Notes: a model not told the origin generated them from the sequence alone. Counted from the stretch's first letter, positions 48,298-61,950 are shown. The stretch is 64,000 bases of DNA from Paramecium octaurelia (GCA_905182995.1 CAJJDP010000155.1:186001-250000); one strand, 5' to 3'. Made by a program: numbers and translations.

Positions 48298-49585
48298 GTA
48301 CTTAGATGAGAAATTTACAATAACAAATTAAATGAAATAAGTGATAGATTAATAGCAGAATACTATGAATGAGTTGATAGAAGCAAAGATATCAATAAAT
48401 ATGGAAAGTAAAATTATAGTTGAAAAATTGTAAATAATTAACAGAAACATAGTAGATGATGCAAACAGGACAATGATCAGCTTAATAATAAAGATTCAAT
48501 ATTTCTGAAATTGAAAATCACATGAAGTTGTCGAAACAAAATAATAAATAAGAAGTAAATAGTAATTAAATATTTTCAATGAGATATTTAGTACTAATTT
48601 CAAAGTCTTTATATTTTAAAGAAGTTAGTTTGAAAGTATTCATTGAATAATTGTTTAGTTAACAACAAAAAAAAAACAAGATGAAATATTAAGCGCTTGT
48701 AAAGTTAAGATAAAGGTGGATTTAGAATATTATTATTTCTCAAGTATAATTGATACTAATTGCTTTCTAGTTCTCTGGATTCACTATTTTTAATGTTCTT
48801 AGATATAAATTGGGGAATATTAAGTTTAATTCTATGTAGTTTAAAAATTTGAACAAATTTATGTTAATTGTAAAATAGGTTCTTCTTAGTAAATTCCATA
48901 AACTTTACTTTTTCCAAATATTTTCATCAAAAAAATCGTCGGGTCCCATTTCCTGTTTATGCATTAATTTCTATTTTACATATTCTCAACACTTCTCTTT
49001 TGAGGAATTTATGCTTAATCTATAATTTCCTTTATTAAATTAATCAAAATCTAAAATAACTTCATAGGTTGTTGTCAATCTCAATTTTTAATACATAAAT
49101 AATATTCTGAAATTTCTTTAAGCAGAAGGAGCTCATAAATACTTTATAAATATCCATATTGATTTTTAGTGTTGATAAGAATTTGATCACTTGAACCTTT
49201 TTGAATGCAATTTCCAATTAACAATCCTCAATTTTCATCTTTTCAACTTCATTCCAAATTTAAGAAATAAGCAAAGTATTAGTTTTACGCTCTTTTCGTT
49301 TTTCATTACTTAATTAGAAACTTTTTAAATATTCTCCAAATCAAATCTAAAAATCCTATACAATATACAATCTCCTCCTCTTCATTACCAATTTAAAACT
49401 TTAATTCATGATAAGGGTTCTCGATTAAGGAAACTGAATCTAAAAATTTGTAGATCCTATCTACAGAGACAAATTCAATTCTGTATGGAAAAATCATCCT
49501 AGCATCTGATCTTTTAAAATACAATTTTGGAAATGTGGACACCAATTGATAATGAGATGAACATTATAAAGTTAGAAGGAGATAT
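48298..49585. repeat. Left copy of 1,288-bp exact duplication (partner 49587-50874)
   Basis: Offset 1,289. Ends at the N at 49586; the partner begins right after it. A dovetail contig overlap is the simplest explanation. Both copies carry the same frame disruptions. Confidence 0.9.
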
Positions 49586-52560
49586 NGTACTTAGATGAGA
49601 AATTTACAATAACAAATTAAATGAAATAAGTGATAGATTAATAGCAGAATACTATGAATGAGTTGATAGAAGCAAAGATATCAATAAATATGGAAAGTAA
49701 AATTATAGTTGAAAAATTGTAAATAATTAACAGAAACATAGTAGATGATGCAAACAGGACAATGATCAGCTTAATAATAAAGATTCAATATTTCTGAAAT
49801 TGAAAATCACATGAAGTTGTCGAAACAAAATAATAAATAAGAAGTAAATAGTAATTAAATATTTTCAATGAGATATTTAGTACTAATTTCAAAGTCTTTA
49901 TATTTTAAAGAAGTTAGTTTGAAAGTATTCATTGAATAATTGTTTAGTTAACAACAAAAAAAAAACAAGATGAAATATTAAGCGCTTGTAAAGTTAAGAT
50001 AAAGGTGGATTTAGAATATTATTATTTCTCAAGTATAATTGATACTAATTGCTTTCTAGTTCTCTGGATTCACTATTTTTAATGTTCTTAGATATAAATT
50101 GGGGAATATTAAGTTTAATTCTATGTAGTTTAAAAATTTGAACAAATTTATGTTAATTGTAAAATAGGTTCTTCTTAGTAAATTCCATAAACTTTACTTT
50201 TTCCAAATATTTTCATCAAAAAAATCGTCGGGTCCCATTTCCTGTTTATGCATTAATTTCTATTTTACATATTCTCAACACTTCTCTTTTGAGGAATTTA
50301 TGCTTAATCTATAATTTCCTTTATTAAATTAATCAAAATCTAAAATAACTTCATAGGTTGTTGTCAATCTCAATTTTTAATACATAAATAATATTCTGAA
50401 ATTTCTTTAAGCAGAAGGAGCTCATAAATACTTTATAAATATCCATATTGATTTTTAGTGTTGATAAGAATTTGATCACTTGAACCTTTTTGAATGCAAT
50501 TTCCAATTAACAATCCTCAATTTTCATCTTTTCAACTTCATTCCAAATTTAAGAAATAAGCAAAGTATTAGTTTTACGCTCTTTTCGTTTTTCATTACTT
50601 AATTAGAAACTTTTTAAATATTCTCCAAATCAAATCTAAAAATCCTATACAATATACAATCTCCTCCTCTTCATTACCAATTTAAAACTTTAATTCATGA
50701 TAAGGGTTCTCGATTAAGGAAACTGAATCTAAAAATTTGTAGATCCTATCTACAGAGACAAATTCAATTCTGTATGGAAAAATCATCCTAGCATCTGATC
50801 TTTTAAAATACAATTTTGGAAATGTGGACACCAATTGATAATGAGATGAACATTATAAAGTTAGAAGGAGATATTACAAGAAGAAGATTTGATTTATTTA
50901 TTATAAATCTATCTCCATCATTATCATCAAGTTTATGTAATTTCAGACACTCGATGAACTATTTTTGGCCTTTATAAAGTTGTCTATTGACAATCCTGCC
51001 ACCTTAAGAGTAGCCTTATGAAATTTTCCTATTTTAGTGCCAATTTTCAATCTGTCAGCTGCGTCTTTGTTGCTTAATTATTGTAATGTATAGTCTATTT
51101 GAGCGATTTCAATTCTGAAACTAGATCTGAGAATTATGTAAATTAGGATTCATACGCTTTAGGTAAAGGTTTTTTATTAACTTAATCTTATAATAAGGGA
51201 ATTTAGTTCCATAATCTTTCTAATTCTATAAGAGCCATTTATGCTTAATATTTCAGATTTTATTTCAATAAGGCAGTTAAATATTCTATATAACCTGTAA
51301 AATGCCAATTCTAAAATCAGAAGGTTTTAAAAGCAGGATTACACTTCCATTGAAAAGGATTTCATTCTCTAGGCTGTCTACCAAACTTAAGCCATTGTTA
51401 TTTTCTCCTCACTATCCCTTAAAATTTGAAAAATGGTGATGAACCAACCATATAGAAAATAAAATTGGTAACTTTTGAAAGCACTAAACTAGATAATAGT
51501 TAGATTCAATTTATATTGTAAACAGAATTAAATGGGAATTAAAAATGGCTTCATTATATAAGTAATAATGAAATAACATATATGATAAGAATGAAGATCC
51601 AATTGTATTTCATATTAGTGGATAACATTTAATTCTTGTAGAGTCTTTAAAGCCTCATTTTCAAAATTGCAATGAAAATTTTTGATGAGACATCTATTTT
51701 CTTTGAAAAATTTCTAATGATTACAAAGTTGGAAAATATTTGGATCAACTAAAAGTTTTATGATTTTTTTGTGCTTGAATAAATTGGAGGTTTTTTTCTA
51801 GTCCTGCTGGTAGTCATGAATTTTTAGTCCTTTAGGAATATTTTCTGATGAAGAAATTGGCAATTTCTTATGCGAAAAGTTTCTAATCTTTTTTAGTCAC
51901 TAGGTTATCTCCTTGGTAGTATCTTTTCATTTCATATTTGAAAAGAGAACTATGACAATTTTTACCTAAATATTCTGTAAAAATATTCATTTGATCACCC
52001 TCAAACCAAGGACAGATAAAGAGAAGACCAAATTTTTGATTTACCTAGACAGAGGAAATGGTCTAGAATATCTGATATTAGTTATTACTTCAATCTTTCG
52101 ATATTGTTTATAAAATAGATGAAAGAAAAAGGTTGGCAATTTGTCAGAACAAATATTATAGAGGATTGGAATTAAACTCTAATTTTTTATTATACTTATT
52201 TCCCGCTATAGATGAATATATAATGACAGGCTTAGTAAATAACATATCTACAAAATTTTCACTTCATTTTGATTTCTGCCGTAATAACATAATACAAGCC
52301 ATTTTCTATATGATCCGTTTTTGAAGCATAAAAAGTATAAGTAATAATAGACAAGACATTTTTTGATAATGCCGATTAACAGATCCACTTTTTTTTTTGT
52401 GGTATTTTGGTATTGCAGTCTGCCACAGCTGCTTCATTTCATTCAGTCTTATCCATCTATTTAGGAAGAATGTTTTGCTTAGAGCCTGACCAGCTATACC
52501 TAGCACTATTCTTTTCCATTTTCTTCCCTAAACCCTGTATATCCATGTTTATGAAATTAA
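48880..52560 (-). pseudogene. Large decayed gene on the minus strand, unrecognised
   Basis: Long codon-like segments run on the minus strand in several registers. From 52000 downward: PWFEGDQMNIFTEYLGKNCH, EMKRYYQGDNLVTKKDQKLF, then a shift to GLKIHDYQQDQKKTSNLFKH and a long stretch through 51395, then HQNRKISQGYSQGGRIVNRQ (MORN-like) near 51030, FKRSDARMIFPYRIEFVSVD near 50780 and MGPDDFFDENIWKK near 50220. At least five register changes and several TGAs separate them. The region near 49600-50874 is the assembly duplicate of 48300-49585. A multi-domain membrane or cytoskeletal gene in decay; no family assigned. The upstream end near 52560 (QALSKTFFLNRWIRLNEMKQ) is uncertain. Confidence 0.5.
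49587..50874. repeat. Right copy of 1,288-bp exact duplication (partner 48298-49585)
   Basis: Starts after the N at 49586; sequence continues without a break into the rest of the decayed minus-strand gene, so this is the copy in correct upstream context. Confidence 0.9.
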
Positions 52561-53002
52561 ACAGTTATCTTCAACTAACGTTATTTCTCAGAATATCTAA
52601 GTTGAATATTAAGAAGAAATTTTTAAATAAAGGATGTACTATCTTATAGAGAAAATGAGGCATTTATTTGAATATATGATGAAATTATAGATTTATTTTG
52701 GAGACATTAGACTTTTTAGTTGGATGCGATATCGGCTCTTCCGTTTCTGTGATTTTCTTCTTTCCTTTTTTGGTTACATTAAGAGGGCTGCTCTCGATCT
52801 TAATCAATTTTAAGCACTTCATATTTAATTTTTGCAACTACTGTGCGAGAAGTCGCGTTTTATGAGACTAAATGATTTTGGATTGAAGGTCACAAAGTCT
52901 GAATCTGTGGATATGTTCACTTTTGTTTCTTCCAGGGAGAACACTTGAATTCGATAATAAGAAACAAGTTTAGGAACCACAAAAATACTTTATTGATAGA
53001 AA

Positions 53003-54930
53003 ATGGATTTGATACTTCAAAGAGGACAAAATGATCCACAAGAGTTCTTAAAGAAAAGAGGTTAAAACATTACTTTAGAGCAAGCCAATTTGTTATTAGT
53101 TCCATTTTTTATAAAATAAATTACATTAATCCGCCAGATAATATAAAATGTAAATCATAAGAGAGACAAAGAAACGTAAATTAAAAATATGGCATCACTC
53201 AAACTCTTAATCTACTTTTCTCCCAATTAATGTACAGGAAGAATCTGCCTTAATATTAGATAAATCAATTCAACATAGAGATTAATTCAGTCATCCCATA
53301 AATGATAATTCATTTAAACAACAATAAGAATTTGAAGTTGATATCATTAATATTCAGTGAGGAGTGCAGAATTAGTAAACAATGATTTTGCAAAGAAGCC
53401 AATCATTGAAATGTTGACGCCAATCTGAAATTACATTTTAATCCTCCACTTGTTGCTAATGCAAGAGATGTGATGGAATTTTTTTAGAAAATGTTGTTAG
53501 ATTAAAAAATGTGTATTTCACCTTTCTCTTTGTGTCGAAATTGATTCTCTCTCTCTTATTCTAACCATATTGAGTAGTAAGATAATAAAGACATCTAGGC
53601 AGTCTTAGTTAAATGTGCCGACTCCTGCAAAAAATTGAATGAAGTGAATCTATTTGTCTCTATAAGATTTGAATCCTTTACAGCTACAAATAGATTTGGA
53701 TTTTATACGTAGATATGGCATAGAGGAAAGGAAAATGAGGTCCTATTCGAATGTCTTGAAATGTATATTAGTTTAAAATCAGATATGTATCAATAAAACA
53801 AATTGGAAAGAATTTTATTCCTGATTTATTGCGAATTAAACAAAAGTGCCAATCTGTAATTTATAAAAGGTTCTCTTGCAACAGTTATGTTGACAATTAG
53901 GGTTATTCATATGAAAAAATGCTTTTTTACTATTTTACTGATATTGCGGGAGATTAGAAAAATACTAAACCATCGAAGTCTACAAACATTTTATATTTGT
54001 TGAACGATTGAATACAATATAGTTTGCTTAATTTATTTTGGTATCTTATGAAGTGGAAGATTAGTCAAAATAACTACCACTGTTCAATTTCAGATCTTAT
54101 ATTGACATTGCATCTCTAAACATTTTAGATTTATGGGATCGATGCAAATATATAAAAGGTGATGGCTTATTTTTGATTACTTTATAATAGAAAGCATATC
54201 AATTTATTTCCAATACCATTTATTGCAGTTAACTGAAGCATTTAAACATCTTAATAAAAAATAAACTGTGCTTCATGTGCAATTAGAGTTGATTTATTTG
54301 AGATATTGTGCGTCAGATATTCATTTATAAGATATAATCATACTTAAAAGCATCTTACCCACAACAAAAATAAGAAAAGTAGTTATCATAAATGCAAATA
54401 AAGTTACTATGCTATTCGATTATCTTTTAAAATAGATTTAATTGCTAAAAATGGTACTACATTTAAGTTGTGCATTAATAATACAGCGAGAGTTAACCTT
54501 ACAATTGCATTGTGTTTTTATTTTCGGTGTAAATTGGTAGTAAATCTATTCATGAATTAAATCTCGAAGAAGAACTTTTTAATGGATCATATATATCATT
54601 TTATAAACATTAGCAATTACATAGAACATGATATCGAAAATAATATACAATATCTTGTAGAATTTAAAAAATACTAGATATAAAAATTTAAAACTGTCAT
54701 TATTTCAGCTGGTTTAATCATCATGTTAATCTCTGGCTAATGCATATTAGATAATATAAAAATTCTACGTTGGGATCATCAATGTATGGAAGAACTTCAG
54801 TAATTTGGAATTAATATAGGACTTCTGTTTATTTATATCATTTGCTGTATTCTTAGTTCATATATATTCTTGTTTGATGCGTTTACATCAAAATTTAGTT
54901 GTTTTTCTGATATTTCATCAATCCTTTAGT
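53003..54930 (+). pseudogene. Decayed gene on the plus strand, unrecognised
   Basis: The ATG at 53003 begins MDLILQRGQNDPQEFLKKRG and runs about 100 codons to a TGA near 53301. In-frame continuation appears at 53410 (NVDANLKLHFNPPLVANARD), with a TGA near 53540, then KCADSCKKLNEVNLFVSIRF, FESFTATNRFGFYTQIWHRG and NKSANLQFIKGSLATVMLTI. After about 53985 the text moves to another register (FVERLNTIQFAQFILVSYEV, NILDLWDRCKYIKGDGLFLI) and then a third (AFKHLNKKQTVLHVQLELIY), ending near 54930. Hydrophobic stretches near the 3' end suggest a membrane anchor. At least four breaks. The stretch 52561-53002 shows nothing clear. Confidence 0.5.
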
Positions 54931-55049
54931 TGTGCCTAATAGACAGATGACTAAGATACTTTCTTCTGTTAAGACTCTTTAACCAATGTAATCGATTGAG
55001 TAATCTTCAATTTTTTTAGGCCATTTCCAAGATTATGTTCAATTTGTCG

Positions 55050-56576
55050 TCCAAGTTCCTATATCCTGAAGCGAATACTTTTCTATCTTTTATGAAATAT
55101 ATTATTTATTCATTGTAACTCACCATTTCATAAAAGTTCACAAGATTTAATTGATCATAATTGAAGTAAATATTTGCAAAAGCCTTTTATTATTTTTGGA
55201 TTGATAACTTCTACCTCTAGATTTTTCAAAATCGGGCACACTTTAGGCCCCCCTTTTGCACATATGTATTTTTATTATCAAAAAATATTCGATAACTTTT
55301 TATTCAAAGACTTACAAAATCTATTCTAACAGTTGATCTTCTATTAATTTTTTAGCTATTTATATTCTAGTCTTTTTAATCTTGCTATTAATTATTATTT
55401 AGTTACCATTTAATGCATATATTGAGATTTTCATCCCTATTTCGCCTCTTATTTCCATTGTTAATTTTAGATGAAAAATTTTTGCTACATCATTTTAATT
55501 AGGGAGGCATTTCTTTATTACAATTCATCTTAAACTCTTCTCTATCGTTTTTAAAAGTAGTGTTCTTATTCTGTAATAATGAATTCTTAATCTCGAATTC
55601 AGCTATAGATTTATTAATGAGATACTCTTGTTTCGACTCTTTATTCCAAAAGTTTTTTCAACTCTTATGAGCCCTCAAGAGTCGAAAAAATCCATAAATA
55701 CTCAAAGAATACCTATAAGACAAACTAAGCTTTTCTCAAATTTTTCAACATAAAATTAAAAATCTATTTATTATGATATTTATCATTTCCAGTCTAATCA
55801 AAATCAAAGGGTATTTTGATAGTATTTAAGGAACTTTGTTTTTATAGAGATCTAATTGTTTCTAATCAAGATTCATCAGTTTTTTGTCCTAATAAAAAAG
55901 GCTTCTAACCCTATTAAAATTCAGCCGGATATTTAAACTTAATTCTCTTCAGGATTATTGTATCCTTATACTTATTATCAAAAACAACATTTCGTACCTT
56001 ATTTAATCCAATAATATTCTAACGCCTGTAAATACATTGGCTTCTTCCAGATTTTATTTTTTCGTTTCTGGATATTCACAACTATATTATCTCTCTCTTT
56101 ACCAGGATATCTGATTAAATTTACAAAAAAATTCAAAATTCCTACCAAACTCTTAAGAGTTAAACTCTAAAAAAAATGCCAATAACCTTTACCTTCAGTC
56201 TTTTGATAGTGTTTCAAACTAAGGATCGTTGGCAACCTTTAGAAATTACATTTCTTAAGTTATAGATTCGATAAGTGTTTCTTAGAATTTTCTTATCTGA
56301 GCGGAGTGAAATAGGCAAAGAACGAGACAATTAAATATGCTATCAAATAGTCGATTAAACAGTAGGATAAATAGGCTCTATTGAATTCTAACTAACGATT
56401 TGCATTTTCAATCAGTTAGGGCTGTATTCTTCTCTCTTATTCTTTCCAATATGTTACCCTTCTCTTATAATGACTTAATCTCTTATTTTATATGGAAAGC
56501 GACATCTTATTTATAACTTGGTCGATCTAAACTTCCTATTTCTTCACCATCATTATCCATATTCATGTTAAACTTC
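55050..56576 (-). pseudogene. Decayed gene on the minus strand, unrecognised
   Basis: The ATG at 56576 starts MNMDNDGEEIGSLDRPSYKQ and continues through a coiled coil (EIKSLQEKGNILERIREKN) to a TGA near 56414. One base away the text goes on as LIENANRQLEFNRAYLSYCL, then a hydrophobic stretch and GYWHFFQSLTLKSLVGILNF. Later segments up to about 55050 look coding in places but I cannot place frames. The single shift near 56415 would restore a gene of good appearance at its 5' half. A coiled-coil plus membrane-segment protein. Confidence 0.45.
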
Positions 56577-57572
56577 TATATATTTTTTTATTCCTTTTTT
56601 CCTTTTATTTTAAGTAAGAATTAAATAAATGATCCGATGAAAAGTCTAGGCAATGAAAAAATTATAAATTTTGTATTTAGCTATTAGATTTAAGGATATT
56701 GTTATAGATAATTGATTATTATTATTACTACTAATGAAAAAAGCAATATATAGGTATTAGGGGGTAAAAATATAACAATAGATATAATTTGATTAATGAA
56801 TCTATAACCTAAGTGTTATAATCTTCTTTAAAGCCCTATAACATATCTTCTTTTTTGATGATTTGTCCATTTCTTTTTTCCAATTAATTTTCTTTACCCT
56901 TTGAGAATGATTGTACTAATATATTTAAGAAGTTTAAAATAAGGTGGTTAGCTAAAAAATAGCTGGACCTCTTATCTGAATAACACTGAGAGTAATTTGT
57001 TTACCTTCTAATTTATAAAGCATATATAAGGAAAGTCTATAAAAATCCTTAGTCATCACTATTTGAATTTGAGGCACTAATTCATTCTCAAATATTCAAA
57101 TGAAGTTATTACTCATTTTGGTTAAAGGTTTTAAGATAAGAATGCGGCATTAATTATAAATAAAAGAAAATTTTTAAAATAGAGTCATTTTAAGAAAGAA
57201 CGTGGAAAGATGTTCATTTAGAAATCCACATTTACTAGATTTAGTCCTTTGAATTTTAAAATAATTATTCCACTTATTTTTATTGTTTAAGTGTAATCAT
57301 TAATGCAAAGCAATTATAGTATTGGAGTTTTTACTAAGAAATATTGTAATTTTGTTAATAAAATTTTTTACTTGTATTCTACATTCTTTAAAATTCAAGC
57401 TATGCACAAGATTATGTATGATATTACTATTAAATTTATATAAATTACAATAAACACCAAATCTACACAAAGTATATTTTAAAGTCTAAGAAAAATATAT
57501 AAGCTTCTTGATTTATTCTAAAACCCCTTATAAAGAAATAAAAAATTTAATCGTATTTTTTACAAAAGGAAG
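56577..57572. other. Spacer, about 1 kb, nothing seen
   Basis: AT-rich; no coding-like frame. Between a decayed minus-strand gene and the WD40 gene, so it should hold the promoter of the latter. Confidence 0.5.
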
Positions 57573-60185
57573 ATGAGTTGTTAAAATGATTAGAATGAAG
57601 ACATTCATGTGCTTTTGGATTAATCCAAAGATGTGGATGATTTAATCTTCCCTGTCCTCATTTCGATACTCAGAAAAGAGAAAATTTAAGATTGTCTAGA
57701 ATTTCTCTCATAATCTAATAATCAATGGCAAGACAAACAAGAAATCTTTTTGGTAGAAAGCTAACTAGAAGTCAACTAGGAAACGGTTTTCTTTATTGGA
57801 AAGAATAGCATCAAAAATTTAAAGAACTTTCTGAAAAAAATTAAGAAACATGATTTTAATACAAGAAATTACTCTATTAGAGAATATGAAAATATTAAAG
57901 AAGATTTAATCCATAAAATATTATTGGATAAAAAGATTATTGAACTACTAATATTTTTAGTGCAACTTACTGCCTTCGATAGGAGATACATATAGTGCGG
58001 ATCAAATGCTCTTCATTTATTAGTTGAAATGAGGGTTGACTTGAAGACGTAATCCTTTCAGAATATTAAAATAAGAAACACTTCACTGATAAGAGCAAAT
58101 TTAGTGAGATGCGATTTAAGTGGATCTGAATTTGAAAATGTCTGTATTTTTGGAATCAATTTGAATTAAGCCAAATTATTTAATTGTAGGTGGAAAAATT
58201 TAAGTATAAATGAGGAAATTAAGTTAAATGTTCATTAAAGCTCTATCAATTCAGTTTGTTTTTCTCCAGATGGTAAGTCATTAGCTTCTTGCAGTAATGA
58301 TAAATCTATTTGTTTATGGAATATATAAACAGGAAAAACTATGTCTATATTCTTGGGGAAGAGTGAAGTATAATCTTTATGTTTTTCACCAAATGGAACT
58401 ATGTTAGCTTCATGCAGTAGACAATTTTTATATTTATGGAGTCTGAAAAATAGGAAGCAAATAATGTAATTAATTGATCATACTGCCTGTATATATAAAA
58501 TTTGCTTTTCTCCTGATGGAATTACATTAGCATCTAGTAGTATTGAATATAATTCTATCCTTTTATGGGATGTTAAGACAGGATAATAAAGAGCTAAATT
58601 AGATGGTCATTCAAATTCAGTTAATTCAATTTGTTACTCTCCTGATGGTACTACATTAGCATCTGGCAGTGATGATAAGTCTATCCGTTTATGGGATGTT
58701 AAGACAGGAAAAATAAAAGCCAAATTAGAAGGTCATTCATGTGCAGTTTTTTCAATTTGTTACTCTCCTGATGATACTACATTAGCATCTGGTAGTGCAG
58801 ATAAGTCTATCCGTTTATGGGACGTTAAGACAGGATAATAAAAAGCCAAATTAGATGGTCATAAGTCTTCTATTTCTTCAGTCTGTTTTTCTCCTAATGG
58901 TACTGCATTAGCATCTGGTAGTTATGATAACTCCATCCGTTTATGGGATGTTAAGACAGCATATTAAATAGCCAAATTAGATGTTCATACTAATATTGTT
59001 CTGTCACTTTGTTTCTCTCCTGATAGCATTCTATTAGCAGCTGGCGGTTCGGATACGTATATCAGTTTATGGAATATTAAGAAAAAGTCAAATATCGCAA
59101 ATTTAGATGGTCATAATGGCATTGTTCTATCAATATGCTTCTCTCCTGATAGTAACACATTAGCATCATGTAGTTATGACAAGTCTATCTGTTAATGGGA
59201 TTTTAAGACGGGATAATGCAAAGTAAAGTCAGATGGTCATACTAGCACAGTTCTATCAGTCTGTTTTTCTCCTGACGGTACTACATTAGCATCTGGGAGT
59301 GTGGATAAGTCTATCCGTTTGTGGGATGTTAAGACAGGATAATAAAAAGCAAATTTATATGGTCATACTCATTCTGTTAATTCAGTTTGTTTCTCTCCAG
59401 ACGGCAATTCATTAGCCTCTGGTAGCGAAGATACGTATGTCTGTATATGGGATGTTAAGACAAAATCATAAAAGGCCTTATTAGCAGGTACTACCAATGT
59501 TCGATCTGTTTATTTCTCTCCTGATGGCACTACATTAGCATCTACTAGTTCATTTGCCTCTATCCATCTATGGAATCTTAAAACAGGATAATAACAAGCC
59601 ATATTAAATGGTCATACAAACTGGATTAATACTGTCTGTTTCTCTCCTGATGGTGCTACATTAGCATCTGGAAGTGCAGATAACTCTATCTGTTTATGGG
59701 ATGTTAAGATAGGGTAAGAAAAAGTCAAATTAAATGGTCATTCAAATTGGGTTAATACAGTCTGTTTTTCTCCTGATGGTTCTACCTTAGCATCTGGTAG
59801 TATAGATAAATCTATCCGTCTATGGGATGTTAAGACAGCATAATAAATAGCCATATTAGATGGTCATTTCTGTTCTATTTATTCAGTCTGTTTCTCTCCT
59901 GATGGTACTACATTAGCATCTGGTTGTGATGATTACTCCATACGTTTTTGGGATATAAAATCAGGACAAAACTTTCATCGAGATAGTGGTATTTATTTTT
60001 AGAGAATCATAGCTACATCCTATATTACTATTCTTCGAATTTCCTAAAATCAGAATTTCGATACTACAGGAGCCTTAATATTGAAAGGAGAGTTTAGAGA
60101 TTATTAAGGAAATGATTTGCAACCATTCCTTAAATCAAAAGGCAGTATAATTTTAGAGAACTAAATGGAATAGATACAAAATTGA
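57573..60185 (+). CDS. WD40-repeat protein, 14 repeats, with pentapeptide-like segment
   Basis: An intronless frame of 870 residues, ATG at 57573, TGA at 60183-60185. The N-terminal ~200 residues are helical ([38 protein letters not shown]). A short pentapeptide-like run, [20 protein letters not shown], follows. From about residue 223 come 14 WD40 repeats of 40-44 residues, for example [20 protein letters not shown] with [20 protein letters not shown]. Fourteen repeats predict two seven-bladed propellers. Repeat 8 has Gln where a Leu stands before Trp (SICQWDF), a one-base change TTA to TAA that is silent as a stop only in the ciliate code. A tail of about 60 residues closes the protein. A scaffold; partner unknown. 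Similar arrays with an N-terminal helical region are numerous in Paramecium. Confidence 0.92.
58240..59990 (+). repeat. Tandem 126-bp WD40 coding repeats
   Basis: Fourteen units of about 126 bp. Repeats 3-5, 9 and 12-14 share long nearly identical cores (ctcctgatggtactacatta and tgggatgttaagacagg), a sign of recent unequal exchange or gene conversion. Confidence 0.9.
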
Positions 60186-61950
60186 TTATAATCAAAAAAG
60201 TATGAAATATATCAATTAACTTAAAAAAATTTGTTTTGATAAATGAAATAACAATATCTTCAAATTTATTATTAAAATCATCTTATTAATAATGATTATT
60301 ATTTAAGCCTAAAATCAAACTCTTGATTATACCTGATCAAAGGCTTCTATGCCCAAGGAAGTTATTATTAAAAAATATCCTTTTTGCTTTCTTAATAATG
60401 TATTTAAAGAATATAAACTAAATTTTGAGATATGATGCTTATTTTATAAAAAATACTTTGGCAAGTGTTGTATTTTGATAATTTGACAAAATATATTGCC
60501 TGATCTAAAAATTTAAACATCTCAATATTTTGAAATAAGTGTGTAATTTTTCTGAATAAATTGATAATTTATAAGAGTATACAACCGTAACATGAAATTC
60601 TTCAAATATAAGAATAAATTTATTGTAAGAAAATAAATTTTGGAATTGTTTCAGAGTTCTGGTTTTGTACTTTAATATTTTTTAGTATTTGTAATTTTTT
60701 CAATTAGAAAAAATTATTAGTTAGAGTAAGGGTTTGGTCAAGCTGGCCTATAACTGTCTCTCTAGGAGGCCAGTAATATATTATTTCTTTCCATTACATT
60801 ATGATTTCATTCCCTATTCCATTCCATATCTCATCATTTATTTCAACTCTTATCTCATCATCTATTTATTCCCCTATTTCATCGCCTAGCCCTAAGCCAA
60901 TTCGACAAATTTGAGTAAGCACAATAGGATTAACAATAACAAAAATATTTAAATAAATTTTTAACTTCCATGATGAATGGAAATATTTTCGAAATAACAT
61001 TTTTGCTCTTAAAAAGCAAACAAGGACAGTTTGAGGAAGATGTTAATATTTATAAAAGAATAATATGAATAAGGAAAATTAAAATCGAAAAAATATTTCT
61101 ATACTTCCAATAGAAAAGCTTACAAGAAAATTTTGGTTGAACTGAGAATTGATTCAAAATATTTTACACTTCCAATAAAAAAGGATACAAAAAAAATTGG
61201 GAATGAAAGAAATATAAAATAAATAAGGGATAAAATAAAAATTTTGTAGGAAACACAATTATGTATTAAATTGTGAATAAGAATTAGATTCAAGAGATCT
61301 ACCTTCTACTCATTTATTAATATTAGAGGAATTAATTTCTTTGGTGAATTTATTTATCAAAAAATTTTTAAGTCAAGCAGGAGTAAAACGATTATTTTTT
61401 CACTTTAAGCTTCAAGAATCAAACATATCTTGAGAGAGATATAACTTTCTTAACATTGTTAAGATTAATCTTCCACATGACATTATAAAGTAGTGGCTTT
61501 TTCTGAAATAAAACATCTGATTTAAACAAATGTAATAATTAATAGAGATTAGCAATAATCATCCTATTTGCATTACAAGTTCTCTTCAAAAATTCCCTAT
61601 GTTAAAGATGGTATAAATGAAAGATCTCTAATTCATAAAGGAGGTGGAAAATGAGAAATCTATCTTTATTTAAGTTATGATATCATTATTTGAAGAGATT
61701 GGAGAATCATTTTTATTTATGCCCAACTCAATTGTTTTATAGAATATTTTGAAAGATTGATTTGAATATTCTCAGAAGTCACTACAATTCATTCATTTTT
61801 CTATTAAATCCTTCCTCTGAAATTGATTCTAATATGATCATTTCCTATCATTTCTTCCATTCATAAATTTAATTAAAACTCAAATAATCAATTATATCTA
61901 GAATAAGGAAAAATTAGCACAAAAGATGAAACGATAAATTATCAGTTATA
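60186..61950. other. Spacer with scattered remnants
   Basis: 60186-60720 shows nothing. At 60731-60960 a purine-rich minus-strand stretch (GATGAAAT/GATGAGAT repeats) is open in two registers, reading GLGDEIGEQIDDEIRVEIND in one. Near 61300-61440 a plus-strand run reads PSTHLLILEELISLVNLFIK. None has a start or context. Confidence 0.35.
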
